Source: Hydnum rufescens UP504
Taxonomy: Eukaryota > Basidiomycota > Agaricomycetes > Cantharellales > Hydnaceae
Assembly: GCA_014904985.1 (NCBI GenBank)
Contig: MU128920.1
Coordinates: forward strand, 62,001-126,000
DNA: 64,000 nt
Direction: 5' to 3'
Position 1 is the first letter of the stretch. The number at the start of each line of letters is the position of its first letter. The notes under the pieces are model-generated. The model was not told the origin of the DNA. It worked only from the letters and a program-made list of their open reading frames with translations, and did no database searches. The translations under genes and the position numbers were made by a program. This document shows positions 25,101 to 38,812 of this stretch, one piece after another.

Positions 25101-25415
25101 TCGAATCGATAGGGGATTTTCAATTTTACATGATTTCGCTTCATGTGCAATGTTTACGACGGTGCGTGATTGTCATGACAATGCCGGCTCCCATCTTGGG
25201 ACTAACGGACGAGTAAAAGCCTCTTGTACACACTCACCGATGCTAGCAATGTCATTTTCTGTGAGAATTTTGGGATGAAGAGGGTCTACACCACATAAAG
25301 GGGGGTTCATCGGCAGCGTGCGTGGGACTCCAAGAAAATCCTTTGGAAGCTCGCGTATTACAAAACGAAGATTCCCTATCGATTTGATGGCTGTAAACGG
25401 AATGTGAACACACCC
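22123..25415 (-). CDS. ABCG-type half transporter (Adp1/White-Brown class)
   Basis: Predicted ATP-driven exporter of the ABCG group. The ATP-binding domain shows a Walker A (VMGPSGAGKTSFLD, about 24690-24650), signature and Walker B (ISGGQKRRVTIAS, RILLCDEPTSGLDS, about 24250-24150). The membrane part follows, with the usual ABCG block NGLYGAGAYTIANSAVFIPY (about 23040-22980), AAIIPDFVGALAGVGFLIGF (22700) and RAPSLPRFWYYWAHWIDYQ (22560-22510). A Cys-rich extracellular loop (CTHIADGSCHCSVPS) and a last helix ending at the stop at 22125-22123 complete it. Upstream, 25410-25245 encodes a non-cytosolic-looking segment (PMNPPLCGVDPLHPKIL) ending at a GTGAGT donor, which suggests an extra N-terminal ectodomain as in Adp1. 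The first exon and start codon were not resolved, and the exons between 25245 and 24850 are uncertain. Substrate unknown. Confidence 0.8.
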
Positions 25416-26544
25416 TTCATAGATCCCGCAACATAGTAGTACTCAGTCACATACTACGTCAGGCGTCACAGACGGGGTGTTAGTCGATCCTTCCGCAACC
25501 GGATGCAAATACTGTTGCTACGATGCGACTCAACGCCAAGACCCTTGGTGGCCCAAAACCTCGAAAAAATCAAATTGCGAATTTGGTCCTGGACAGTTGG
25601 ACAAATTTTCATTAGACTGTTCCTGTTTCAAGAGTAGTCATCATGATGAGGTCATGATGGGGTACTTATTATTAGCCCAACTTCACCAGGACCTAGTGAT
25701 GCCGCGACTCGACTTCGGCGACTTCAAGCGGCTTCGTACAAGTTCCAAGTCACAGTCGAGTCGCAAGTTGCGACTTGAACTGCTGGCACTTCCCATATGT
25801 GCATATATAATGATATTCACTACTCATCGTCAACTAGACTGGCCTTTTCCACCAAATCATCGCAATTGACGTCCCCACACCGCAAAATACTGTTCAGTGT
25901 TGATTGATGAGAAGCCTGCTCCATCTGCATTTCTGTGAGGTCTGTTGCCCAGCCATCTGTGAAGTTCAGGCAATTCTTTTTTCAACATAAGCTTTAATGT
26001 CTGAAGGGCCTCCATAGTTTTGGGTTTGAGACGAATGTCCCGCTTTGTTATTGTCTTGGAACTTGAAGAAAGAAATGAAGATGCGAGGATCTTGGTTTAG
26101 AAATTTGGGACTGTCAAGACAATGACTATTATGAGCAGTCTCTTGATGATTTACAAATTACTGTACAATGTCTATAGAGCTGGCTTGTTTTGGCTTCTAT
26201 CTTGTATGTATGGAAGTTGTACTTCTTTCTCTTTCAAGGCTCTGGCAACATGTTTATCAATCTATATTACAGGTACTTTCAGCAGTATTGCACATGGAAT
26301 TCTAACATACAGTAAGAGTAGTATACAGTTAATGACAATATAAATGTTATTCGCGCAGACCAATTGCATGCGGCTGTAAAGGAGAGGCAATGCAGAGCGT
26401 GACAACGACGACGACGACGACTCATCGCGACCACCGCTTCTTGGAAACAGGGCATCACGTGCTTTTGGATATATCCGGTTGCGGAAGGATACCGACCCCC
26501 TCATAGACCAAAGTAACGGGCGTTGCCGGTACTTTCGCTGCTCT
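25416..26544. repeat. Repeat-rich spacer with GACTCG/CAAG words
   Basis: No gene is recognised. Between about 25500 and 25790 the sequence carries GACTCGACTTC and GAGTCGCAAGTTGCGACTTG words and an imperfect palindrome. It resembles in word content the inverted-repeat element at 38092-38421, and may be a decayed relative. The stretch 25960-26340 is AT-rich with no coding signal. The last 100 bases lead into the mitochondrial uL10 gene. Confidence 0.35.
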
Positions 26545-27429
26545 ATGAATCCTGGACGTCAGTTGTTGTCCACTCCATCTCGCCGCTACGCAACTGTGGC
26601 ACCAAAAAGGCCCGCAAAGCGACCCCCAATAGATCCAAATCGCGTCTTTACCCCTCGAAAAACTCAACTGCGTGAAGAATACGCACGGATACTCGCATCT
26701 AACGCTCTCGTTCTCCTACTGAGACACTCTAATTTGCCCCAATCTGGACTCGATAAAATACGGAAAGATTTGTCTGCCCTCACGATCAAGAAATCTCCTT
26801 CACTGCTCTCCCCATCTCCCTCGACACTATTACCACCCCCATCTGCGCCGAAATTCACTGTGATAAGGCCGGGTGTCTTCACAGCTTCCCTTGCCTCACG
26901 ATATGATCAAGCGACCGTAGAATCTGCGCGGTGCATTTTTGGCGGGCCGTTTGCACTAGTGACATCAAAGACGTTCGATCCGCCCCAACTCTCCCAAATT
27001 GTCCGTCTCATTGACCGCGCAATTCCTCCAAAGCCCGCGGGGACGCCTGGACCCACCCAAAAATCTCTCTCCCCAGATGATCTCGAGGACGAGCGACCGA
27101 AGGAGAAGGCCCCGCCATCCATACAACTCGCTGGCGCGTTTGTCGAGGGTAGGTTCGTTCTCGTCGAAGGGATAAAAGAAATAGGAAGACTTCCGACGCT
27201 GGAGACGCTTCATGCTCAAATCGTGGGATTGCTAAGCGCCCCCGGGTCCAAGCTAGCGCAGGTGCTTTCTATTGCGTCAGGTGGAGATGTATTGCGGACG
27301 TTACAAGGCTTTGAGAAGGGGCTCCAAGAGAGTCAAAAGTCACAATGGTACGCGCTCCAAAATGTCTTCATCACAAGGATCTTAACATTGATAACCCCTG
27401 CAGAGGCAGTGGACCCCATATATTCCTAA
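26545..27429 (+). CDS. Mitochondrial ribosomal protein uL10m (MRPL10-like)
   Basis: Single-exon protein of 294 residues from the ATG at 26545 to the TAA at 27427-27429. The N-terminus (MNPGRQLLSTPSRRYATVAP) is a good mitochondrial presequence: basic, Ser/Thr-rich, ending in RRYATVAPK. The body matches fungal mitochondrial uL10 proteins: KTQLREEYARILASNALVLL near the start, then a variable Ser/Pro insert, an RPGVFTASLAS strand, GGPFALVTSKTFDPPQL, then LAGAFVEGRFVLVEGIKEI and a C-terminal LRTLQGFEKGLQESQ. It should sit at the base of the stalk of the mitochondrial large subunit, recruiting bL12. An ATG upstream at the same frame is not present, which supports this start. The assignment rests on overall pattern, since uL10m is poorly conserved. 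Confidence 0.75.
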   Translation: MNPGRQLLSTPSRRYATVAPKRPAKRPPIDPNRVFTPRKTQLREEYARILASNALVLLLRHSNLPQSGLDKIRKDLSALTIKKSPSLLSPSPSTLLPPPSAPKFTVIRPGVFTASLASRYDQATVESARCIFGGPFALVTSKTFDPPQLSQIVRLIDRAIPPKPAGTPGPTQKSLSPDDLEDERPKEKAPPSIQLAGAFVEGRFVLVEGIKEIGRLPTLETLHAQIVGLLSAPGSKLAQVLSIASGGDVLRTLQGFEKGLQESQKSQWYALQNVFITRILTLITPAEAVDPIYS

Positions 27430-27585
27430 CTAGTTCGACTCAATTAGACCTGTTGCTCACATACACAGGGCCTCGACTACGAGATAATATGTGTATTCGA
27501 TTACTAGAACAGAATCACGCTACAGCTGGCGCATCCTCCATGAGCGAATTGAGGGCGTAAACAACCCGCCCAATGGCATCCTCTA

Positions 27586-30500
27586 TCAGAGGCCGTTGGG
27601 AACTTCATAGAAATATCGCTGACGAATGATGGAGGGTAAGCTAAGAGACGTTCTAACAGCTATTTCCTTGGCTCTCGTGGACAGTGGGCTGATTGATGAA
27701 GGGAGGAAGGATGATGTAGCGTCCTTGTGAGCATTCCTACGTCCTGTGGCGGTGGGCAGATAGGATTAGCGTGTCTGGTCGGCGAAGTTAGCGCCTCAGA
27801 ATATAGGTTATATTTGATGTCAGTTAGTGTTGCGCTCAGCACTACAGACCCTCCCACGCTGCATCGCGCAAGGTATCGTGCTAATGCCAATCGCACGACT
27901 TGAAGTTGTCGTAGCGCATTATTCGTATCCTGTGCTTCCCCCGAATCTTGATCTCCCCCCTCTCATAATCAGCTCCAATGCCCCAAGATAATCCGCACCG
28001 GAGCCTTGTTCTGCGTGGATGTGGACCTCTTCAAGGTGACGCAGTAGTTCGTATGCCTCTTCGACTGTGATAAGCATCTCGTCATCTGTGATGGGGTAAC
28101 CGCTCGGTCAGACAGTGCGCCTATGTCGCAGCGATACAACTTGAAAACCCCAGCATAGTAAGATGGAAGACAGACCATCGAGCATTCCCCCTGCGTCGAG
28201 CAAAACCACACCCCACCAGAACTTTGGGACAATACCCGCGCTTAGCATGACCACAAGGTACTTGAGTGAGTCCCTCCTTTCACCCCTAGAGAACATATTG
28301 TGGAACTCCGCATAGCGTGATATGAACTGGAGCCGGGATGTAAATATATCCCCGCTTTGACGCTGTTGAAGCTCGATGGTGCCGGTAGGTGAAGGAAGGA
28401 ATTCAGAGGGGATGCTAGCTACTTGGGCACGGAATTCGTTCGCGCCTATTGGACGTGATTAGTTCTACATCAGTTGGCGGAGGACGGCAGACCGAAGGGT
28501 CCAAGATTTTTCGTGCCTTTAGTTATGTAGACGTGAAGGAGTAAGTCGGCTATCTGGCCAACGCCTCGTCCATCCCGGGCAAGCACGGAATATTGCACTG
28601 CTTTCCCATAAAGACCTCTCCGCATTAAGGAGTGGGATATAGACTGCGCATCATGAACATGATCAGCCAAAGGAAAATAAATTCGGAGAAAGTAATAACG
28701 CTGACCCTGCAAACAGATAATAGAACATCCTCGAGACCATAATCCTTGCACACAGTAATTATCTTCAGTATTTTGGCCTCCCACTTCTTCCACGCTTCTA
28801 TTTCGGGATCAAGCTCTTTCATATCCATAGTCATGGATGTATCAGCTCCGTTGCTTGGCAGCTGCCTGATAGGGGTAGTTGGTTCCACGTTCGATTTGTC
28901 TTCATTTTCTTTGGCCTTGATATATGGTGCAGCGACGTCGATTGGGACACGCTTGATGATCTCGGCTACAAGCGATCGGCCCTCCGCACCACACGCCCCG
29001 AGATATTCCAGCGTGATCTGCCAGAGAGACGGATCCGAATACAAATATTCGGCATATTCGACAAGAAGTGATGTCGCAATGACGGTTCACTGTAGTGTAA
29101 AAGATAGTCATAGTCAGTCTTGACTCGGGGTACTGCAAGTATCTATTCACCCGGCATCCTTTGGTCCAATGGCTTCGAGTTCGCCGAGTCTGTCGAGCAT
29201 GTCGACAATGTGCACCGCCAGCCATAAGTCCCATCGTCGCGCACCTTCTACGACCTACGGGGTGGGGTGGATTAAGTGTGAGGAACAATCAGAGACTCAA
29301 AATATTCACGCACGCTCTGTATGTCGTAAGATAGCAAGGCAGTCTGTACGATTTCATCCGGCTTTGTAGGGTTAATTGGAAGGCTCTCCAAGATTAGCGG
29401 AAGTGTAATCCTGAAGGGAACAAAGGATGTAGATATGACACGTTAGTTGGACAAACAAATGGATATATATGGATACGGACGCACGGGAGAGCCTCCCTTG
29501 TGAATCGTATATCAATCCAAACACCCCATACCCCGAGAGCTTCTCGCCAACCCCACTCCTGGTCTTTACACAATGTAAACAGGGTCTGCTTGTCGCCTTC
29601 CATGATGGAGCAAATAATCTCAATAGCGCTTCGCCATTCGCCTTCTTCCCTTCGTTCACCTTGCCCATCCCCGTCATAATCTTCCAGCTCGTCAACGTAT
29701 CGCCGGAAATGTTTCAGCAATTGTTCCTTCCATCGCCGATAGGAAGCAAGGAACTCGTGCTCTGTAGTATAATCTTTCGAACGCGGATGTTTGGTAAGGA
29801 TGGGAATTAGCTCCGTCACGAGGCGGCGAAGAACTCGAGAAGGATGTGTCGTGCTAAGTTTTTTGAGGAAATAGACTGCAGATTTGGGAATCCCACGCAG
29901 TACACAGCTGTTCAGGCCGGCATCTTGAGTCATTCGCACCACGTCTTGAAATTTGAAGAGCGAGGATGGGCATACCGAATCAGGAAGATCCAAAAGTTTT
30001 CTTCCAACCAAGGTTTTTCGTGTGTGTCGAGGGCTGGCCCCTCTTCGCTACTGGGTGCTATGTAATGCATGTTGAGCCAGAGAAGGAGTTCTTCGCCTAT
30101 GAGTGCCGTTGTGACATTGCCCGAATCTGAGGTGTACACTGTTTGGAATAGGTGAAAGGTGGATACAACCTCCATGTAATGTAAGTAGTGAGATTCATCG
30201 AATGGCGTCGTCAACTGGATACATCCAGCATTATTAAGATGTATGGTATGAGCATATTAAAAAAGGCTTCGCGTACCCCGAAGGCGATCGAGATGTGCGT
30301 GGACATTATCCACGTAGACACCGATTGATCTCCAACAAGTGCTAATATTCTTGGAGCTCTGCACCCTGGACGGCAGCCAGTTAGAATGGAGGTCACGGCT
30401 ATTTTTTCCTCAAGGCAGCTTACTGCACTCCTTCATTTTGTTGCTGCACGAACGAAAGCCGTTGGAGAGATTCAAACGTAACGTAAGACTCAGTATAAAG

Positions 30501-30868
30501 CTGTATTCCCCGATTATTCAACGTGGAAGTACAGGCTCGCAAAGAGACCTTGGCGCACCGCTACATCCTCTGGTCGAATGCTGTCCCATTGAGCAAAGTA
30601 CAAAACAGTGTCCGAAGGCTTTTTGGGTCCAGAAGAGATGTCTTTCTTCACGACACGAGTAGCAGGTCATCATCGAATATCACAGGACGCCTGTGCCACA
30701 CGAACAACGCGTACGTACAGGAGTTTCGAATATAGCTAAACTGTTTGACCTAGGAGAGAGGGCGAGCGACACCGTTCGCCCAGCTTTTACGAAGGCGCCT
30801 AGAGTACTTGGAGTACCTAGCGGGGGATATAGTGGTACAGGAGGAGAACTGCCGTTTGTTGATTCCAT
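27586..30868 (-). CDS. Nucleoporin Nup85 (Y-complex)
   Basis: Scaffold component of the Nup84/Nup107-160 complex of the nuclear pore. Starting at the ATG at 30868 (MESTNGSSPPVPLYPPLG), exons run on the minus strand: TVLYFAQWDSIRPEDVAV (30600), LLDLPDSVCPSSLFKFQDVV (30000), the helical repeats SDPSLWQITLEYLGACGAEG (29040), VPIDVAAPYIKAK, LKIITVCKDYGLEDVLLSV (28760), QSLMRRGLYGKAVQYSVLAR (28640), VPKFWWGVVLLDAGG (28240), MLITVEEAYELLRHLEEVHI (28080) and LQVVRLALARYLARCSVGG (27890). A final exon after a ~105-nt intron ends PSIIRQRYFYEVPNGL at the stop 27588-27586. The WW block and the helix around DYGLEDVLLSVC are typical of Nup85. Frame breaks at about 30645 and in a six-G run near 27957 look like base errors. 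Some introns near 29000-29300 and 30100-30450 are not exactly placed. Confidence 0.85.
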
Positions 30869-30963
30869 GTTTGTTCGTGTCGCGTCCGGCTAAACCCGCC
30901 CTCGCCGTATCTCGTTGGATTATATCTGCCTTACACCTCGTTCGTTCATCATACAGTAGATAC

Positions 30964-33276
30964 AATGCCCAACCATAACATCGCAACACGAAGGATGAAT
31001 AATACGACCAAGAGGGCTATCAATGTGAGGTCGAAGAATGGGCTCACGTTCTAGTGCTTACTTATCTTTGGCTGGTTCCACGAGGCCCCAGTTGCAAACA
31101 AGAAAGTATCGCGCGATGAAGCTCAGTGCGAGCTCGAGGTGAGCAGAGGATCTTTGAGTATCCTGTCTCATCAGGAGTCATTTTCTTCGCTTTTCCGTTA
31201 TCAAGGCTCAGTTCTGTCCGCCCCTAGATGGCACCTTGGTTGCCGCAATGCTTTTAGAATATACGGATCCCGAGTTATCGACAAGCGCTTTGAACCAACT
31301 TCGCTCGACGTTGACGGAACTAGCATCTATGACGGACGACGCTTTGACCAAGAAAGATAATCGAGACGCCTCATTCGGTAGCCATCCCTTCTCCGTCCCG
31401 GTCACTCCGTCCAATGATGTCGTCGAGTCCGAATTGGACTCATTTTCCATGTCAGATTCTCTTTCGTTCTCCCATTTGGATTCACAGTCATCATCCTCCA
31501 CCACTGGATTGATCTCTTCACCCCTTGCGTTTCTGCGGGCAGTCTTTCCGCACTTGTCAAATGAGGTCCTTGAGACGGCTCTATCAGGTGCTTCCTGGAG
31601 TCCAAGCGCTTCAGGCCATGAACGAGAAATTGACATGGATGCACTGGTGAACACTTTGTTAAGCGAGGAGTACATCCGCGAGATCATCGAACGCGGCTAC
31701 ATTCCAGGGGAGCAGGAGGATACCGACGGAGGACAGGAGAAGAACGTGGAGAAAAGATGGGAATTGGTCCAAAACGACAGAAGAACGCGACAGTGGAAAT
31801 GTGGACACCAACGGTTTAGGGCCACGCAAAGGTAAGCGGATCAAACCTGCTGCGATGCCTCTGGTCGATACCAGACAACGGCAATATTTTCCCCCGTCGC
31901 GCCCCGCCGCTGCTTCCCCGCTTCCTGCCCCTGATCCCTGGTCGCATGTCATCTCGCTTGCCAGCCACTTGAGCAAGTTGGTACCCTCGACAACATATGC
32001 TCAATTTCTCGCCTTGTTTCACAATCCAACTTACGCAACACCTGTCGTCGCCCTCCGTTCACATCTTGGGAGTGTGGCGCGACAATCGACGCGGACGATC
32101 AATGAGAATGACGTGCAGACATTAATGGAGCTCGTTCCCATAAATCCAGATGAACGTGCTGTGCGCGGCAGTCTCTCCAAAGATGCAGCTGCATGTCTCG
32201 CAGCTGTATCTGGCCCAATGGAAGATGCATATGACCTTTTGGTGTTGCTTCGAGACCTTGACGTAGATGGAGCCGTGATCCATCATTCTCTACCGACCAA
32301 TTGGTCGGGGTCAAATCCTACACTGAGCACCCCAGGGCTCGCACGTGCCGACGACAACCTCAACAAGGCGTCCCCAATGGCGCGTTCCCACGTGCCAGCG
32401 CCGCCGAACAAGCCTAATCCTAGTGCTCCTGACCTGAATGCTTGGCAGACAGTGTCACGTCGTGGTCGAGTCGCACTTCCGGAGCCTGAGGGGACTGCTA
32501 CCCTCGTATCTGCTGCTCGACGCGGCGAAAAACAGGGCACGCCGACGGACGATGCCGTGGAGTGCGGCCGGCGAGTGGATGAATATTGGACGAAACGCAA
32601 TCTAGTTCGTACCTTGCAATAATCCAAATTTGTATTCAAATTTAATGATTTTGGCGGCACTTATTGTAGGCGCTGCGACAAGCATCGTCTCACTGGCAAC
32701 GAGGGCGCCGGGGCGCCGAGATCGCGCTTTACTACGCAGAACAGGTAATTGTACGCGAATAACACGTATAATACGTGACCCTGATGCGATTGTATATTGC
32801 AGGCCCGAGAGTTCGATACGCATAGGCGCGCATGGGCGGTGCGAGGGGCTCGGGCGCATGTAATGCAGCATCGCAGGTGGATTCAAGAGCGATGGATACA
32901 ACAAACGTATTACTGACTGTGCTCTGTAGGACGAGAGACGCGATTGACCTTCATGGCTTGACGGTGCAGGGAGAGTATTATTGTGGTTCGAGAGTGCCTC
33001 CAGGAGTGGTCGTCATCAGGTACATTATAGGATATTGATGATCCCACACCTTACTCACGGCCAGTCACAGGGGCTCCTACCTCAGGGCCTTTCATAATTA
33101 TTACGGGTGTAGGCAAACACTCTAATGGGCAAGCTGTTCTGGCACCCGCAGTCCAAAAAGCTCTTGAGAGTAGATGGGTGGCCAGTGCGAAGGGAGCATG
33201 GGAGGCTGATTGTGGCTTCGCGCTGACCGGGCTGGATATACATGTTTATGTGTGCGTTATACTGGAGAATACATAA
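30964..33276 (+). CDS. CUE / DUF1771 / Smr domain protein (Cue2-like)
   Basis: Resembles yeast Cue2, the endonuclease that cuts mRNA in no-go decay, in domain order. After a short N-terminal exon and a 67-nt intron ending near 31204, the protein reads AQFCPPLDGTLVAAMLLEY, then a CUE-like segment LAFLRAVFPHLSNEVLETAL (about 31520-31590). A long disordered region follows. The DUF1771 helix is ALRQASSHWQRGRRGAEIAL (32670-32740), continued after an intron by AREFDTHRRAWAVRGARAHV. The Smr domain begins RDAIDLHGLTV (32938), which has the D-x-H pair implicated in catalysis in Cue2, and continues with PFIIITGVGKHSNGQ (33090) and GLDIHVYV before the stop at 33274-33276. Frame breaks near 31790 and at GGG 32970-32972 are probably base errors. 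The start is tentative; the ATG at 30964 joins the frame only through a very short (30-nt) intron. Confidence 0.8.
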
Positions 33277-33343
33277 ATGATTGCAACGGTTGCCTCATAA
33301 TCGAAACTCGAAACCTTTCATCATCTTCTTTGTTTCCTCTTCA

Positions 33344-36012
<2,669 letters not shown>

Positions 36013-38091
36013 CCCAATCAACACTCAATCTCATTCATCACGATTTAATGAACTTCTGTGGGCGCGCTCTCTCCGTCTTGTGGAATGCACCTCTATCCAC
36101 CATCTGCATGCCTCATAACGTTACCCCTCTCTTTCGTCTCGTTTTTTCCTTACCCCTTTCTTGATGAATTTCAATCCCGGCGCTCCGTTCGAATTAAAAA
36201 CAATGTGTTTGCCATTGACGTACCAGTTCGTGTAATATATTATCGCTGTTCTAGAGAGACAATGGGCCTCCTTTCTCAAAAGAAACTAACTCGTTTTTAA
36301 TCCTCTTCTCTCCAGGGCGTAACGGCATCTAGCGGGAACTATGACCGCGGGATTGCAAGACGGAGAGAGAATGGCCTGGGTATCATTTCATCACCGTCCG
36401 CGTCCACACACACAAATGAGCAATTAAAAATATCCCGGCTCCCCCATCCACCCTTGATCCACCCCCAATTATCTTGTCGCCTCCTTCTCTACTCTTTATT
36501 ACTCTTTACTTCGCATAGATGTCGCATGGTGTTTTCGGGCTGTCTCCCCCGGGTTGGGGGGGAGGGCTTGTAAAGATACTGTAGATGGGTGACACCGCAA
36601 CATGTACACATGTACGTCAATGCAATGTCAATTGACCGAAAAAAAACACCGACACAAAAACCCAGGGAAAAACAAAAGCTCGTGTGACAAGCTTCTCCTT
36701 TTATGACACCCGCGCGTCGATACCCAACACAAGTGAGTGGGTTCTCCAGTACGTACAGAATAGAGGTTCTCTTCGCCCCGCCACCTGTAATCTGTAATAG
36801 TAATATGATTGCCCATGCGGAAGCTTGCAATCGTACAGGACGAATTATCCATATATATACCCATCTAATATCCGCAGCTGCGCAGACCGCTCATTGGTTG
36901 CTCGAGAAGGATATTAAGGGCGCGCGGGATTGAGGGGGCGAGGTGGGGATGCACGATAGTGGTTCACATCCAAAGATCCGTATTTAGTCAATTCATGTAA
37001 ATCGCAAGATTAAGATAAGACAGGAATCCCTGACTGTACTAGCTAGTGTGCAGCCAATTCTAATATCTAGTTCTATAGGCGAACAATATAGATATGAAAA
37101 TACTACCATAATAGTCCCCCCCCCAACCCCCACGCCCCCTCCAACCAAAGCAAGGTTCGGCGTCGAAGGCAATTAGATGTGTATTGCATCTGCAACGGGC
37201 TAATCACGCGAAGGAACCCTCGATAACGAGGATGCGAGGTACAGATTGGGCACATTTATACCGGGGGAAGGAGGGTGGAAATAAGGACCTCTTCTGGGGG
37301 AGGCGCAGTCGTCACCCTCCGGGTGGGGGGGTTCCTGTGCTATGTGTGTGAGAGAGAGAAGGTGCTTGAAGTGAAACAAAGCTTCTGTTCGCTCGCGGGG
37401 TGGTGGTCCGTTTGGGTTATGCCCCGCTTATATTTGGTATGAGATAGAGATCCGGATCTCCAGCTGATGAGTAGTAGAGCAAAATTTGACTTTCTCTCTC
37501 CCGGAGAGGAAGGAGGATAGTAATCAAGACACCCCTGCTCCCTGCTGATCGCGGGAAGAGAGAACGCTGAGCATCCAAGGGTTGGTTAATCTTCCAGATT
37601 TGCAGGGATCGTCGTCCTATGTCTTTTTTTTTTTAGTGTAAAAAAAGGCACAAGGTGCCTCAAGTCTGTTAGGCTTATCCAACGGGTGCCGTCATGAAGC
37701 GTGGCCTGCTGTCTTTTAAGAAAAATCGATGACGAGAATGGGTGGCTATGATGCCGAGGGAGACAAAATTGGAGGATGCGCCCATCAATCAATTACAGTA
37801 AGAGACTAGCGAGGGTCGCGAAGACACAGAAAGTGAGTATTACTATAACGGCGTTCGCTTAAGAAGAATGGAATTGTTGGGGGTTCCCTTGTAGGCATCG
37901 ACACCGCGTGTGCGGACGCAAGAATGGTCACCGAATGTTCGAAGACCGCCCAAACAAGGCCCTGGAGAAGGAAGGGGGTGCACCAACATCCATCGTTCCA
38001 AGGGGGTTCATTGCTCATCTTTGGGTGCGATACCTGGTCGCATAGACATGGCAATACATTCGGAATCAAGGTGAGACTTAGAGTCGCAGTT
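36013..38091. other. Two-kilobase stretch without a gene
   Basis: No conserved coding pattern on either strand. It contains poly-C and poly-G runs (about 36546-36566, 37118-37130 and 37320-37330), a poly-T run at 37625-37635 and a small hairpin AGGCACAAGGTGCCT (37648-37662). Frames here are short and lack protein-like composition. It may include the 3' end of the PAK transcript. Confidence 0.35.
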
Positions 38092-38421
38092 AGTGTTGCC
38101 GCGACTCCGCTCGACTCCGCTTGTGCTCGGCTCCCGGACGGCTTCCGCCGACTCGACTTGTGCTTGGACTCAAAAACCATTCAGTTGGGGATCAGTTCGG
38201 CCCGACTCGGCTTCGGGGCGACTTCCGGGCGACTCGACTCACGGCTCGAGCCGACTTCGAGCCCGACGTCGCGGCAACGCTAGCGTGGAGTGTTGCCAAA
38301 GACTCGGGCTCAAGCTGGCTTGAGTCCGAGCCAAGTCGAGCCAAGTCGTTTGTGTATCAGTAAATTTGACTTGACTTCGGAGATAAGCCCAAGTCAAACC
38401 AAGCGGAGTCGCGGCAACACT
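38092..38421. mobile_element. Small TIR element rich in GACTCG (MITE-like)
   Basis: A 20-bp perfect terminal inverted repeat bounds the element: AGTGTTGCCGCGACTCCGCT at 38092-38111 and its exact reverse complement at 38402-38421. The 330-bp interior is made of variants of GACTCG/CGAGTC with no open frame, so it would be non-autonomous. I could not identify a clear target-site duplication. Similar words occur at 25500-25790 and 41300-41420. The class of DNA transposon is unknown. Confidence 0.7.
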
Positions 38422-38812
38422 CCCAAGCGTGAAGAAGGCCACTATGCAACTGGGAAGGAGTCTGCCTCCATCCCAGTAATCTCCTTGACATTTTCATAAA
38501 TCAGGTGGCTTAACTTAAGTACAACGCTTCAACATGCTGCCCCCCGCGTTTATCACATTGAGCACGACAATGGATGATGATCATGATCATCAACACTTTT
38601 GAGAGAGAAACAAATACAGCATCGAAGGGGAGGAGGCACGAGAATTCTTTTTCTTTGGAAGAGCGGAGCGAATGTCTGTGAATCAGCGGGAAATTTTGGG
38701 ATCACTGTTCTCCATGGAAATGCGAGGGATGTGTGGATGCCGGCGGATATGAATGTGATGAGTTCTGATGACATACGCTAATCGGTAAATACCACGACGA
38801 AAGGGGGGGAGG
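38422..38812. repeat. Dispersed repeat word next to the TIR element
   Basis: Directly after the TIR, 38424-38463 contains CAAGCGTGAAGAAGGCCACT...GGGAAGGAGTCTG, which matches with a few changes 42546-42590, the right arm of another inverted repeat. The palindrome TGATGATCATGATCATCA lies at about 38575-38592. No gene is seen. Confidence 0.4.
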
